This document shows, in pieces, positions 21,155 through 35,600 of a stretch of 64,000 bases of DNA (the stretch's first letter is position 1; each line of letters starts with the position of its first letter). The stretch comes from Bostrychus sinensis. Lineage: Eukaryota; Chordata; Actinopteri; Gobiiformes; Eleotridae. Position numbers and translations under genes: made by a program. The notes beneath the pieces are model-generated. The model saw nothing but the letters and a program-made list of their open reading frames with translations. It was not told where the DNA came from and did not search any database. The DNA is taken from assembly GCA_020698575.1 (NCBI GenBank), contig CM036247.1, forward strand, positions 1,012,436 through 1,076,435, read 5' to 3'.

Positions 21155-22942
21155 TAAACCAGGACTAAACCAGGACTAAACCAGGTCTAAACCGGGTCTA
21201 AACCAGGGTTAAACCAGGTCTAAACCAGGACTAAACCAGGTCTAAACCAGGTCTAAACCAGGTCTAAACCAGGACTAAACCAGGACTAAACCAGGACTAA
21301 ACCAGGACTAAACCGGGTCTAAACCAGGGTTAAACCAGGTCTAAACCAGGACTAAACCAGGTCTAAACCAGGTCTAAACCAGGTCTAAACCAGGTCTAAA
21401 CCAGGACTAAACCAGGACTAAACCAGGACTAAACCAGGTCTAAACCGGGTCTAAACCGGGTCAAAACCAGGTCTAAACCAGGTCTAAACCGGGTCTAAAC
21501 CGGGTCTAAACCGGGTCTAAACCAGGACTAAACCGGGTCTAAACCAGGACTAAACCAGGACTAAACCAGGTCTAAACCAGGTCTAAGCCAGGTCTAAACC
21601 GGGTCTAAACCAGGTCTAAACCGGGTCTAAACCGGGACTAAACCGGGTCTAAACCAGGACTAAACCAGGACTAAACCAGGTCTAAACCAGGTCTAAACCA
21701 GGTCTAAACCGGGTCTAAACCAGGACTAAACCAGGTCTAAACCAGGACTAAACCAGGTCTAAACCAGGACTAAACCAGGTCTAAACCGGGTCTAAACCAG
21801 GACTAAACCAGGTCTAAACCAGGTCTAAACCAGGTCTAAACCAGGTCTAAGCCAGGTCTAAACCAGGTCTAAACCAGGTCTAAACCAGGTCTAAACCGGG
21901 TCTAAACCAGGACTAAACCAGGACTAAACCAGGTCTAAACCGGGTCTAAACCAGGACTAAACCGGGTCAAAACCAGGTCTAAACCAGGTCTAAACCGGGT
22001 CTAAACCGGGTCTAAACCGGGTCTAAACCAGGACTAAACCGGGTCTAAACCAGGACTAAACCAGGTCTAAACCAGGTCTAAGCCAGGTCTAAACCGGGTC
22101 TAAACCAGGTCTAAACCGGGTCTAAACCGGGACTAAACCGGGTCTAAACCAGGACTAAACCAGGACTAAACCAGGTCTAAACCAGGTCTAAACCGGGTCT
22201 AAACCAGGACTAAACCAGGTCTAAACCAGGACTAAACCAGGTCTAAACCAGGACTAAACCAGGTCTAAACCGGGTCTAAACCAGGACTAAACCAGGTCTA
22301 AACCAGGTCTAAACCAGGTCTAAACCAGGTCTAAGCCAGGTCTAAACCAGGTCTAAACCAGGTCTAAACCAGGTCTAAACCAGGTCTAAACCGGGTCTAA
22401 ACCTGGACTAAACCGGGTCTAACCAGGACTAAACAGCCTAAAACAGGTTAAAACCAGGTAAACCAGGTCTAAACCAGGGTCTAAACCAGGAACCGGCACT
22501 AACCAGGTCTAACCAGACTAACCGGGTCTAAACCAGGACTAACCAGGTCTAAACCAGGACCTAAACCAGGTCTAAACCAGGGATCTAAACCAGGGTCTAA
22601 ACCAGGACTAAACCAGGATCTAAACCAGGTACTAACCAGGTCTAAACCGGGTCTAAACCAGGGTCTAAACCAGGTCTAAACCAGGACTAAACCAGGTCTA
22701 AACCAGGACTAAACCGGGTCTAAACCAGGGACTAAACCAGGGTCTAAACCAGGACTAAACCAGGTCTAAACCGGTCTAACCAGTCTAAACCAGGTCTAAA
22801 CCAGGACTAACCAGGTCTAAAAAAAAACCAGGACAAACCGGGTCTAAAAAAAAACACGGACTAAACCGGTCTAAACATAAAACTAAACCAGCTAAACCAG
22901 GTCTAAAACCACCAGGTCCTAAACCATGACTACCAAACCAGG
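21155..22942 (-). repeat. 11-bp satellite (AGGTCTAAACC), locus 3, degraded at the gap
   Basis: About 1.8 kb of AGGTCTAAACC / AGGACTAAACC / GGGTCTAAACC units. Up to about 22400 units are clean; a block of about 500 bp is duplicated (marker GGTCAAAACC at 21459 and 21965). From about 22400 to the Ns, units suddenly show many single-base insertions and deletions, typical of unpolished noisy reads. Confidence 0.93.
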
Positions 22943-22967
22943 NNNNNNNNNNNNNNNNNNNNNNNNN
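22943..22967. other. Assembly gap (25 N)
   Basis: Run of 25 Ns between the degraded satellite and a truncated transposon copy. Its true size is unknown. Confidence 0.99.
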
Positions 22968-23364
22968 GATACAGAGGAAACATGCAATATTTGATAACTG
23001 TGTTGAAAATTGCGATAACGATATTATTGCGATATTTGAAAACAGAGCCTACTTTTGGAACATAGTAAGTTAAATTCACTACATTTCACAAAAATGTAAG
23101 TTCCTGTATTTACAAGTCAAAACAGCCACAAAATCAAAACTTAACCCAGACTAAACCAGGAATAAAACAAGGCTAAGCTGGGACTAAATTAATTAAATTA
23201 CCACTAAAACTGGACTTTTTAAACATTTTTATTTAGTCACAACAAATGTTCTTTTAAGGCTCTGGTGGAAAATGATTCTTCAGTGTAAATCTCTGTCAGA
23301 TGGAGACCACAGCGTTATTGTGATATATTTAGATTCTTGCGATGCTGATATTGCGATAACGATA
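22968..23364. mobile_element. Truncated hAT-like element, reverse copy of 6228-6661
   Basis: The sequence from AAACATGCAATATTTGATAAC to GCGATAACGATACC is closely similar to the reverse complement of the 6228-6661 element, but both termini are missing. One end is lost in the gap. Confidence 0.75.
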
Positions 23365-23540
23365 CCTCTTGTAACATCAGCCACGTGAATTAAAATAAAA
23401 AGATTTACACTGCACCTGAAATTTCACAGATTTTCCATTTCCCCCTGGTTACGTTGCTGTGGAGTCCGTCCCAGCCGCTGTGGGCCTGAGGCGGGGCACA
23501 CTCACTGTTGATTTATAAAAGGTCTTTTTTTTCCCCTCAG

Positions 23541-23687
23541 GGCACTCAGGACGCAGCTCCGTCTCTGTCTCAGCCGGATAAAAGTGGATGGATCCGGAAA
23601 TTCTGCGGAAAAGGCATCTTCAGGGAAATCTGGAAGAATCGGTTTGTGGTTCTGAAAGGAGACCATCTGTTCATCTGCGAGAAAGAG
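23541..23687 (+). CDS. plekho1: plekho1 exon 2: start of PH domain
   Basis: Acceptor TTCCCCTCAG, donor GAG|gtaaga; 49 codons starting GTQDAAPS. GWIRKFCGKGIFREIWKNRF is nearly identical to the mammalian PLEKHO1 PH-domain start. It begins on a codon boundary, so the missing exon 1 must end in phase 0. Confidence 0.95.
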
Positions 23688-26600
23688 GTAAGAGCCGGAT
23701 CTGAGCCGGAGCTGAGTGTCCCAGACTTTACACAGTGTTTAGTTTAGGTTTGTGATGTTTCACAGAGGAACAGAGCCCTGCAGCTGTGGAGCAGTGGTTC
23801 TCAGCTCTCAGATGTGGGGCCTTTTTACAGACAAATGTCATGTAATTCAAATAATATTTAGTCTTCAAATAAGATCAACACTGGAACTATATCAGGAGAC
23901 TTAGTCCTGTTTTAAAGTCCTGGTTTAGTCCTGGTTTAGACCTGGTTTAGACCTGGTTTAGACCTGGTTTAGACCTGGTTTAGTCATGGTTTAGACCTGG
24001 TTTAGACCTGGTTTAGACCTGGTTTAGTCCTGGTTTAGACCTGGTTTAGACCTGGTTTAGACCTGGTTTAGTCATGGTTTAGACCTGGTTTAGACCTGGT
24101 TTAGACCTGGTTTAGTCATGGTTTAGACCTGGTTTAGACCTGGTTTAGACCTGGTTTAGTCCTGGTTTAGACCTGGTTTAGACCTGGTTTAGACCTGGTT
24201 TAGACCTGGTTTAGTCCTGGTTTAGTCATGGTTTAGACCTGGTTTAGACCTGGTTTAGACCTGGTTTAGTCCTGGTTTAGACCTGGTTTAGACCTGGTTT
24301 AGTCCTGGTTTAGACCTGGTTTAGACCTGGTTTAGTCCTGGTTTAGACCTGGTTTAGACCTGGTTTAGACCTGGTTTAGACCTGGTTTAGTCCTGGTTTA
24401 GACCTGGTTTAGACCTGGTTTAGTCCTGGTTTAGTCCTGGTTTAGACCTGGTTTAGTCCTGGTTTAGTCCTGGTTTAGTCCTGGTTTAGACCTGGTTTAG
24501 TCCTGGTTTAGTCCTGGTTTAGTCCTGGTTTAGACCTGGTTTAGACCTGGTTTAGTCCTGGTTTAGTCCTGGTTTAGACCTGGTTTAGTCCTGGTTTAGT
24601 CCTGGTTTAGACCTGGTTTAGACCTGGTTTAGACCTGGTTTAGACCTGGTTTAGTCCTGGTTTAGTCATGGTTTAGACCTGGTTTAGACCTGGTTTAGAC
24701 CTGGTTTAGTCCTGGTTTAGACCTGGTTTAGACCTGGTTTAGACCTGGTTTAGACCTGGTTTAGTCCTGGTTTAGTCCTGGTTTAGACCTGGTTTAGACC
24801 TGGTTTAGACCTGGTTTAGTCCTGGTTTAGACCTGGTTTAGACCTGGTTTAGTCCTGGTTTAGACCTGGTTTAGACCTGGTTTAGTCCTGGTTTAGACCT
24901 GGTTTAGACCTGGTTTAGACCTGGTTTAGACCTGGTTTAGTCCTGGTTTAGACCTGGTTTAGTCCTGGTTTAGACCTGGTTTAGACCTGGTTTAGTCCTG
25001 GTTTAGTCCTGGTTTAGACCTGGTTTAGTCCTGGTTTAGTCCTGGTTTAGTCCTGGTTTAGACCTGGTTTAGTCCTGGTTTAGTCCTGGTTTAGTCCTGG
25101 TTTAGACCTGGTTTAGACCTGGTTTAGTCCTGGTTTAGTCCTGGTTTAGACCTGGTTTAGTCCTGGTTTAGACCTGGTTTAGACCTGGTTTAGACCTGGT
25201 TTAGACCTGGTTTAGTCCTGGTTTAGTCCTGGTTTAGACCTGGTTTAGTCCTGGTTTAGTCCTGGTTTAGTCCTGGTTTAGACCTGGTTTAGTCCTGGTT
25301 TAGACCTGGTTTAGTCCTGGTTTAGTCCTGGTTTAGACCTGGTTTAGTCCTGGTTTAGTCCTGGTTTAGACCTGGTTTAGTCCTGGTTTAGACCTGGTTT
25401 AGTCCTGGTTTAGACCTGGTTTAGTCCTGGTTTAGTCCTGGTTTAGACCTGGTTTAGTCCTGGTTTAGTCCTGGTTTAGACCTGGTTTAGACCTGGTTTA
25501 GTCCTGGTTTAGTCCTGGTTTAGACCTGGTTTAGACCTGGTTTAGACCTGGTTTAGACCTGGTTTAGTCCTGGTTTAGACCTGGTTTAGTCCTGGTTTAG
25601 TCCTGGTTTAGTCCTGGTTTAGACCTGGTTTAGTCCTGGTTTAGTCCTGGTTTAGACCTGGTTTAGACCTGGTTTAGTCCTGGTTTAGACCTGGTTTAGA
25701 CCTGGTTTAGTCCTGGTTTAGACCTGGTTTAGTCCTGGTTTAGACCTGGTTTAGTCCTGGTTTAGTCCTGGTTTAGACCTGGTTTAATCCTGGTTTAGTC
25801 CTGGTTTAGACTTGGTTTAGACCTGGTTTAGTCCTGGTTTAGACCTGGTTTAGTCCTGGTTTAGACCTGGTTTAGACCTGGTTTAGTCCTGGTTTAGAGG
25901 TTGAAAGTGTTGGACTTTCTCTTGTTCAGAGCCTAGATCACATTTCACTCAGCTCTGGTTTCAACAACAGTCCTCAGAAAACCCCCACCACAAGATTCTG
26001 AACCAGGTCTAAACCAGGACTAAACCAGGCCTGGACCAGGTCTGAACCAGGACTAAACCAGGTCTGAACCAGGACTAAACCAGGTCTGAACCAGGTCTGA
26101 ACCAGGTCTAAACCAGAACTATACCAGAACTAAACCAGGTCTGAACCAGGTCTGGACCAGGTCTGGTTGTATAAATGTGGGTTGACCTCTGACCTGGTGA
26201 GGTCTAATCCGTTCTAATCCGGTGTAATCCCAGAGAAACATGGAGTGATGTAATCTGTGATGGCCGACTTCTAATCTGACCAACGCTGCCTCAGACGCAT
26301 CAGCTGCTCTCTGTGTGATGACCATATTTGGGAGGTGATGACCATATTTGGGGGTGATGACCATATTTGGGAGGTGATGACCATATTTGGAGGTGATGAC
26401 CATATTTGGGAGGTGATGACCATATTTGGAGGTGATGACCATATTTGGGAGGTGATGACCATATTTGGAGGTGATGACCATATTTGGAGGTGATGACCGT
26501 ATTTGGGAGGTGATGACCATATTTGGGAGGTGATGACCATATTTGGGAGGTGATGACCATATTTGGAGGTGATGACCATAGTTGGAGGTGATGACCATAT

Positions 26601-29600
26601 TTGGGAGCTGGAGAGTGTAGTAGACTCTTGTTGGTATTTGGCGTTGTGTTCATGTGTAACTGCAGCTGTTCCATCCACCAATCAGGAGCCAGCTGTCAAT
26701 CAGCGCTGAAATCTGATTGGTCAGCTATAAATTTAAAAATCAGGGTTCAAGCAATAATTACAGGGTTCTGACAGAGCATTAAAAAGCACTGAATTTGATT
26801 CCAGCAGGCATTAAAAAAATATTTTGAAGAAACATTGCTGACATTAGATTTGTTTGTGAATATGTTTATATGAATAATAATTTATATTTTCGCAGCCTAC
26901 AGTGTGACAGACGGCAGAACAAGACCAAATCACCCAAACATCAGAAGTTTTACTTTCAACATTATTTGTGCTTTATGAACTGTAATTTATACAAATACTA
27001 ATGTTGACTTTTTAAGCTGCTGCAACTCTGTTTGTGGCATTAACAATGGATTTAAAACAGGATTAAATTAGACTTAGATACCTGCAGGAACTACCTCCAC
27101 ACGGGACTTTGCCACCAAGGTTAGGACGTGTCTCTGAGGACATTTAGAGACGCTCCTCACCTGTACAGGTGTCTCTGTGGACATTTGGAGACGCTCCTCA
27201 CCTGTACAGGTGTCTCTGTGGACATTTAGAGACGCTCTTCACCTGTACAGGTGTGTCTGTGGACATTTAGAGACGCTCTCACCTGTACAGGTGTCTCTGT
27301 GGACATTTAGAGACGCTCCTCACCTGTACAGGTGTGTCTGTGGACATTTAGAGACGCTCCTCACCTGTACAGGTGTGTCTGTGGACATTTAGAGACGCTC
27401 CTCACCTGTACAGGTGTCTCTGAGGACATTTAGAGACGCTCCTCACCTGTACAGGTGTCTGAGGACATTTAGAGACGCTCTTCACCTGTACCGGTGTGTC
27501 TGTGGACATTTAGAGACGCTCCTCACCTGTACAGGTGTGTCTGAGGACATTTAGAGACGCTCCTCACCTGTACAGGTGTGTCTGTGGACATTTAGAGACG
27601 CTCCTCACCTGTACAGGTGTGTCTGAGGACATTTAGAGACGCTCCTCACCTGTACAGGTGTGTCTGTGGACATTTAGAGACGCTCCTCACCTGTACAGGT
27701 GTCTCTGAGGACATTTAGAGACGCTCCTCACCTGTACAGGTGTGTCTGAGGACATTTGGAGACGCTCCTCACCTGTACAGGTGTCTGTGGACATTTAGAG
27801 ACGCTCCTCACCTGTACAGGTGTCTGTGGACATTTAGAGACACTCCTCACCTGTACAGGTGTCTGTGGACATTTAGAGACGCTCTTCACCTGTACAGGTG
27901 TCTCTGAGGACATTTAGAGACGCTCCTCACCTGTACAGGTGTCTCTGAGGACATTTAGAGACGCTCCTCACCTGTACAGGTGTCTGAGGACATTTAGAGA
28001 CGCTCTTCACCTGTACAGGTGTGTCTGTGGACATTTAGAGACGCTCCTCACCTGTACAGGTGTGTGTGTGGACATTTAGAGACGCTCCTCACCTGTACAG
28101 GTGTGTGTGTGGACATTTAGAGACGCTCCTCACCTGTACAGGTGTCTCTGAGGACATTTAGAGACGCTCCTCACCTGTACAGGTGTCTGAGGACATTTAG
28201 AGACGCTCTTCACCTGTACAGGTGTGTCTGAGGACATTTGGAGACGCTCTTCACCTGTACAGGTGTCTCTGAGGACATTTGGAGACACTCTTCACCTGTA
28301 CAGGTGTGTCTGAGGACATTTAGAGACGCTCCTCACCTGTACAGGTGTCTCTGAGGACATTTAGAGACGCTCTTCACCTGTACAGGTGTCTCTGAGGACA
28401 TTTAGAGACGCTCTTCACCTGTACAGGTGTCTGAGGACATTTAGAGACGCTCTTCACCTGTACAGGTGTGTCTGAGGACATTTAGAGACGCTCCTCGCCT
28501 GTACAGGTGTCTGAGGACATTTAGAGACGCTCCTCACCTGTACAGGTGTCTCTGAGGACATTTAGAGACGCTCTTCACCTGTACAGGTGTCTCTGAGGAC
28601 ATTTAGAGACGCTCTTCACCTGTACAGGTGTGTCTGAGGACATTTAGAGACGCTCTCACCTGTACAGGTGTCTGAGGACATTTAGAGACGCTCCTCGCCT
28701 GTACAGGTGTCTGAGGACATTTAGAGACGCTCTTCACCTGTACAGGTGTCTCTGAGGACATTTAGAGACGCTCCTCACCTGTACAGGTGTCTCTGAGGAC
28801 ATTTAGAGACGCTCTTCACCTGTACAGGTGTCTGAGGACATTTAGAGACGCTCTTCACCTGTACAGGTGTGTCTGAGGACATTTGTCTCCTTGTTTTTTG
28901 GTTTAGTTGATATTAAAGTGTGTGGTGCGTGTCTCCAGTCTCTGGGCTGTCACGTCTCACTGCCGTCTTCGTCTCAAGCCCAAATAAAGAGCATTAAACA
29001 AAGCAGAGATGGAAATGAGCTGCTGTCTCTCAGTGGGACTCATTTGATTGTGATCCCAAACCAGGACCGCTCCAAAATACACAAAAATATACAAAAATAC
29101 ACAAAAATACACAGCCCAAACCTGTGCAGACTGGCCCTGTGTCCTGAGAGGAGGAAACAATAATCTGACGTTTGTTACTGATGTTGTCACAGAGCTGGTT
29201 ATCAGGTACGAGTAAAGCCATGAATTTAAAGTTTACTGAAGCAGAAAGTACTACTACCCCTCCTACTGTTATTACTACTTTACTATTACTATTGCTACTA
29301 TTACTACTACTGCTACTTTGGCAGCAAGGTTAAGAAATACTAACCTTCTCATAATAGTACTACTGATACTAATACTAATACTAATGCTAATACTGAAAGT
29401 ATGTCAGATGTACTCACTACATTTGTGTTGCTTGTTGGCTGAGCGGTGACCTCTGACCCCTGCAGGTCCGGGAGCTGGGCCGGGCCGACGAGGTCCTGGA
29501 CCTGCTGGACTACGACCGCTGCGAGGAAGTTCGCAAAAACAAGAGCCGCAGCAAAAAGAACCACAGCAAGTTCAGGCTCCTGCGCTGCTCCGCTCCGGGG

Positions 29601-32600
29601 ATCACGGTAACTTTATTATATAACAATAATAATAATCAGTTTATTTTTATTTTTACAGCCCAATATCACAACAGCGGCTTCAAAAACAAATAATCACACA
29701 GTCAAAGATAAACAATAATCCAAGTTTGTGTTTATAGACAGAGTAAACATGAACGACGTGTGTCTCGCAGAGTTTACTGTGACTTTAACACATTTTAGTT
29801 TTGTTCCTGGAGTTGGAGGGAGCAGCTGAGTGTGGACGGTGTAGGAACCAAATCTACTCGGGTGGCGCCGCTTGGTGATGACATCACGCGTTCTGATTGG
29901 ACGAGACTTCGAGCGAACGCCGTGATTGGCTCTTCGTCCCTCGCTAACCCGGAAATGTCAACCCGAGCTGATTTGACCGAAGCCGAGCAGATTTAGCTTT
30001 GATCAGACAGAGATCGTTATAATTATTTAAAGATATTAGAGAGGATTTTTTTCGACTGCTGTTTGTCCCTTTTTGAATACTGCGCATGCGTCAGGCCCCG
30101 CCCTTCACTGCTCCTTTCCAAGGAACTCCTCCACAGCGACGTGCACGAGCGCTGGAACACGAGTGTTTGTTTACAGCCGGCATCAGCAGAGATTCACCTA
30201 AACCTAGACCTGCATTGTTTGTCTGCGCGACCTTTGACCTAGTTCCCCACACAGAGCCAATCACAGCACAGCACAAATATCTGTCCTCCTGCTGTTGGTA
30301 GCATTAGCGAACTGACTGCTGTAGCAGTTGAAATGGTTCAACAGATAAAGAAAAAAGGCATTTTTTTCAAACAATAAGATAAACGTACCTGTCCATGCAG
30401 AAACTTGGCGACCAATGCATCGTCTGAAGCCCTTTCTGTTCCTACAGCGCACGCCGTCCTTTGAAGGAATCGCCAATAACTACACAGGTTTTATTCTGCT
30501 CTTCTACAGTTTTTCTCCTCCTCTGGTTCACTTCAAAAACAGTTTTCCTTTCGTGACCTCCCAGTTCACGGTTTTCCTCAGCCATTGTGTTCTTCGAAGT
30601 CAGGCTGTCCGCGCTACGATGTTAACGCCGCTAACGCAGCGCTAACGCTGGGCTACATAAACATAGTGTATACACATGCACAGGCACAAGAACGCGCACG
30701 TATCGCCGAAACTAGGAAGATGAAGGAATGAATGGCGAGTCCGTGGAACAGTGGTTAACGTACTCATGACGAAAACGATTGGATGAGGTTTTTCAAGTCA
30801 CACAGAGTCCACAGTTTATTAATATTATTATTATATTTTCTAATACACCAATTTATAAGCCTTATACAGGACAATGAAGGTAGTTTTAATAAATATTGCA
30901 AAAAATGAATTTATAAAGATCCTCCCTAATATCTTTAATAGAAAAATACATAGTTATAGCTATTTATTGCTTGTATAAATATTTATTAAAATAGAATATT
31001 TATATTCATGACTGGGAGATCGTCAATTAATGTTTTAGCTGCTGCTACAGTTGAGGCTGTAACAACTTCTGTGCAATAAGGGTAAAAAAAAAAAGTACAT
31101 TACTGTGCTTTTCTCTTATTTATTGATGTTTTTGTAAAATACCTCGCTCTCTTTATTAAAATGACAAATGGAGTGTATACAAATGTGTACAGCTGTCTAG
31201 TAAATAATAAAAAATGAGCAAAACACGTGAAATGCCCCCAAAAAACCCTTCGTAATAACCACAGACGCTCATTGGCACAGTGTTTTTAACCAAATTAGTG
31301 GATTCAGTAAGAATGATTATTAGTGGCCATAATCATCCATATCTTGTATTTATTTCAGTTCCTTACTACTTGGTTAAAGCAAACACACTTCTGACGTAAA
31401 GAGCAGCTGTCGTCAGCTGTAGCTCCACACCGTTTGCAAACGCACAGCCTGCTATTGCTCTGTGGCTCTCGGCAGCATTACGTCATCACCCGAGTAGATT
31501 TGGTTCCTACACCGGCTCTGACTCAGCGTCGCTCACACAGCTGCTGCTCGTTTCCTGCACAGAACTTACCCACGATGCCCTGGGGTGGGCTCGGGTTTCT
31601 CTCTTCATATCTGTGCGAGGCTAAAGTTACGCTGCAGCGCTCGCTTCTGTTGGGCTCAGTGACGCAGAGATTAAAACACTCTAAATAAAAACAAACAATA
31701 CACACAGGACCACACAAACCTCACAATTTCATTTGATTTTGATTTTTTAGGTTGCAGTTCTATTCAATATTAAGTAAATACACAAATAATAAAGTTATAT
31801 AGATATTTTAAATAATAATGTGTGTGATATTTCTAATGATTAAGAACAAACTGCATGCTTTCCTGTCATGGTTTATTTAATGCACATCTGTCTGTCCTAT
31901 GGGAATCACAGAATACTGAGTAGAGTTGCTCACAGCGCCCCCACTGGCCTGGGGTTGAATCAATTCAAAAGATTTTCTGAATCAATATTGAGTTGAGGAA
32001 AACATATTGCAATGCATTGATGAATGGATGTTTTTACCCAGGCCTAGAGCGCGTTATCTTTAATCAAACTTAAAACAGACGTTCAGAGGACGAGCTAATG
32101 TTCTGCTGACTTTTTCTAAAAATAAAGCCTCGTACATTAGCAACAGCTGCTTTAACAACGTCCAGCTCTGGGTCAGAGTCAGAACAGTTCATGTAGAATT
32201 CAGATCAGAGGTCGACCAATGTGGGTTTTTCTTTGGCTGATGCCAATTTTAAAACTCAAGAGCAGCTGATGGCCGATAAACACTGCCAGCTTTTTGGACC
32301 GATTTTCTTAAGTTTATGAAAGAAATTAATATCATATATCCATTTGTTTTAGTAAAGTTTATTAAAGCAAAGTGTCAGACTGTGACAGAGAAGAGTTAAA
32401 GCTGAGTTGAGTCCATCTCAGTCTGACTCAGAGCTTGGGCAGAGTTTGTTCTCCGAGCTTCTGTTCCAGAGAAACGACAACAATCTTTTTATTCAGGCTG
32501 AGATAAAGAGATTTTGGATGTTTCCTATGAACTGCAGAGTAAGGGCCCAAACTGAGACAAGATGGGGCCCAGACAGGAGCCTGACCAAAAATCAGCATAA

Positions 32601-35600
32601 AAGGGCAAGAATCAGCCGATTGTCAATTGACTTAAAAATATAAATATCGGCCTGATATATCGGCCAACCTCTAGTTCAGATTGGATTAAACTCCTGTGGT
32701 CAGGTGTTGGCTGTGTTAAAGTGGAGCAGAGGAGTGAGTAACGCACAGAAAGCTGGAGCTAAACCCAGCAGAAGAAAGTGAATGAAGCTTTACTGACGGA
32801 GCTGTGACGGTCAGATCTCAGTTCTTCTGTTACTTGTGGTTATGTTTTTGCTATGTTTTGGAACTTCTCGAATGAAATGTTCCCGTCTGCGTTTTTGCAG
32901 GTCCCAAACATGGTTTTCCTGGCGGTGAGTCCAGAGGAGAAAGAATCCTGGATCAACGTCCTCAACGCAGCGCTGGCCAGAGCCAAGAACCGCATCCTGG
33001 ACGAGGTTGGGACAGATGTTTTACACATGTGGCTACTGCTTAGTCCTTGTTTTACCTGAACACGCAGAAACACAGGGGGAACATGCAAACTCCACTCATG
33101 TCAGCCCAGGATCTGAACTCACAACCTCCTGGTTTTAACTAATGTTAGGACTGTTATCTTTGTAATGATGGTGACGTCTATGGAGTCAGTAAAGAGTCCG
33201 CTGTAACGTAAACGTAAAAGAGGACGCTTTAAGTATCGTAAATATAAATCTAAAACTGTAAATGTAGCTCTAAAATCATAAACAAAAAACATGATCATAA
33301 ACGATGAATTCGCAGTTCCGAGGTATATTATAGTATTTACACATTTTTCATCAGAGAGCGAGATCTGTTTGATTTGATTTATCGTTAATAGCGATAAACA
33401 TTTAGTAACGCCACCTGCAGGTTTGTGCACTCGTACGTCGAGAGGGGGCGGGTTGTTTTGGGCCGGTGTCGTGTAATGATGACAACTTCCTGTCTCTCCA
33501 GCCAATGGGCGCTGACCCCGCCTCCATTAAAAACAGGGTCAGAAATAAATTTATCGTAGCTGTAGCTTGTGAGTAGTAATCGTAACTTGTGAAGTGATAA
33601 ATGAAAATAAGTAGCGTAAACTTAAGTTTTACATTCACAATCTGTTTGTTCCATTTATGATCATGTTTTTTGTTTACGATTTTAGAGCTACGTTTACAGT
33701 TTTATGTTATATAATATTATAAATAATATTGAAAAGTCAAGGACATCAATGCCAGCTTCTGTTCATCTCAGTACGAGGTAAATACTCTTATTTTAAAATG
33801 TATTGGCTTTTTTTTTGTGTGGGATGACCAGTTTATTGTAAAAAAAACCCGACCTGTGCAGGTGACCAGGTGTAGAGCAGTAAACGTGGCTGAGCTGCAG
33901 TCGGGCCCCGGTCAGCCTGGGGGTCCCGGGGCAGAGGTGTTGTGTAATGAGAAGAATGTTTGGTGCAGGTCGCTGGGGTCGATGCTCACTGTGATCTCCA
34001 CAGAACAATTATACAGACGTCATACAAACGTCACAGACTAAATATATCATTACAACCCTGGACTAAACCAGGACTAAACCATGGACTAAACCTGGACTAA
34101 ACCAGGACTAAACCAGGACTAAACCATGGACTAAACCATGGACTAAACCATGGACTAAACCAGGTACTAAACCAGGTACTAAACCTGGACTAAACCAGGA
34201 CTAAACCATGGACTAAACCAGGATCTAAACCTGGACTAAACCTGGACTAAACCAGGACTAAACCTGGACTAAACCAGGACTAAACCTGGACTAAACCAGG
34301 TACTAAACCTGGACTAAACCATGGACTAAACCTGGACTAAACCAGGACTAAACCTGGACTAAACCATGGACTAAACCTGGACTAAACCTGGACTAAACCA
34401 GGACTAAACCATGGACTAAACCAGGTACTAAACCTGGACTAAACCAGGTACTAAACCTGGACTAAACCAGGACTAAACCAGGTACTAAACCAGGTACTAA
34501 ACCTGGACTAAACCAGGTACTAAACCTGGACTAAACCTGGACTAAACCAGGACTAAACCAGGTACTAAACCAGGTACTAAACCTGGACTAAACCAGGTAC
34601 TAAACCTGGACTAAACCAGGACTAAACCAGGTCTAAACCAGGTCTAAACCTGGACTAAACCTGGACTAAACCAGGACTAAACCAGGTCTAAACCAGGTCT
34701 AAACCTGGACTAAACCAGGTCTAAACCTGGACTAAACCAGGACTAAACCAGGACTAAACCAGGACTAAACCTGGACTAAACCAGGACTAAACCTGGACTA
34801 AACCAGGACTAAACCAGGACTAAACCTGGACTAAACCAGGACTAAACCTGGACTAAACCTGGACTAAACCTGGACTAAACCTGGACTAAACCAGGACTAA
34901 ACCTGGACTAAACCAGGACTAAACCTGGACTAAACCTGGACTAAACCTGGACTAAACCAGGACTAAACCTGGACTAAACCTGGACTAAACCAGGACTAAA
35001 CCTGGACTAAACCAGGACTAAACCAGGACTAAACCTGGACTAAACCTGGACTAAACCTGGACTAAACCAGGACTAAACCTGGACTAAACCTGGACTAAAC
35101 CAGGACTAAACCAGGACTAAACCTGGACAAAACCAGGACTAAACCTGGACTAAACCTGGACTAAACCTGGACTAAACCAGGACTAAACCAGGACTAAACC
35201 TGGACTAAACCTGGACTAAACCAGGACTAAACCTGGACTAAACCAGGACTAAACCTGGACTAAACCAGGACTAAACCTGGACTAAACCAGGACTAAACCT
35301 GGACTAAACCAGGACTAAACCAGGACTAAACCAGGACTAAACCTGGACTAAACCTGGACTAAACCTGGACTAAACCAGGACTAAACCTGGACTAAACCAG
35401 GACTAAACCAGGACTAAACCTGGACTAAACCTGGACTAAACCAGGTCTAAACCAGGTCTAAACCAGGACTAAACCAGGTACTAAACCAGGACTAAACCTG
35501 GACTAAACCAGGTTTAGTCCAAAGTTTTTTGAAGGCTGCTTAAAGAAAACACAGCAGCAGCTCTGTGTTTAAACCTCAGCCTTCTAAACCTCATCATTAA

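Noticed and set aside
27121..28885. CRISPR-like array
   Set aside because: Regular units of about 40 bases but no unique spacers, and a vertebrate genome context; it is a minisatellite.
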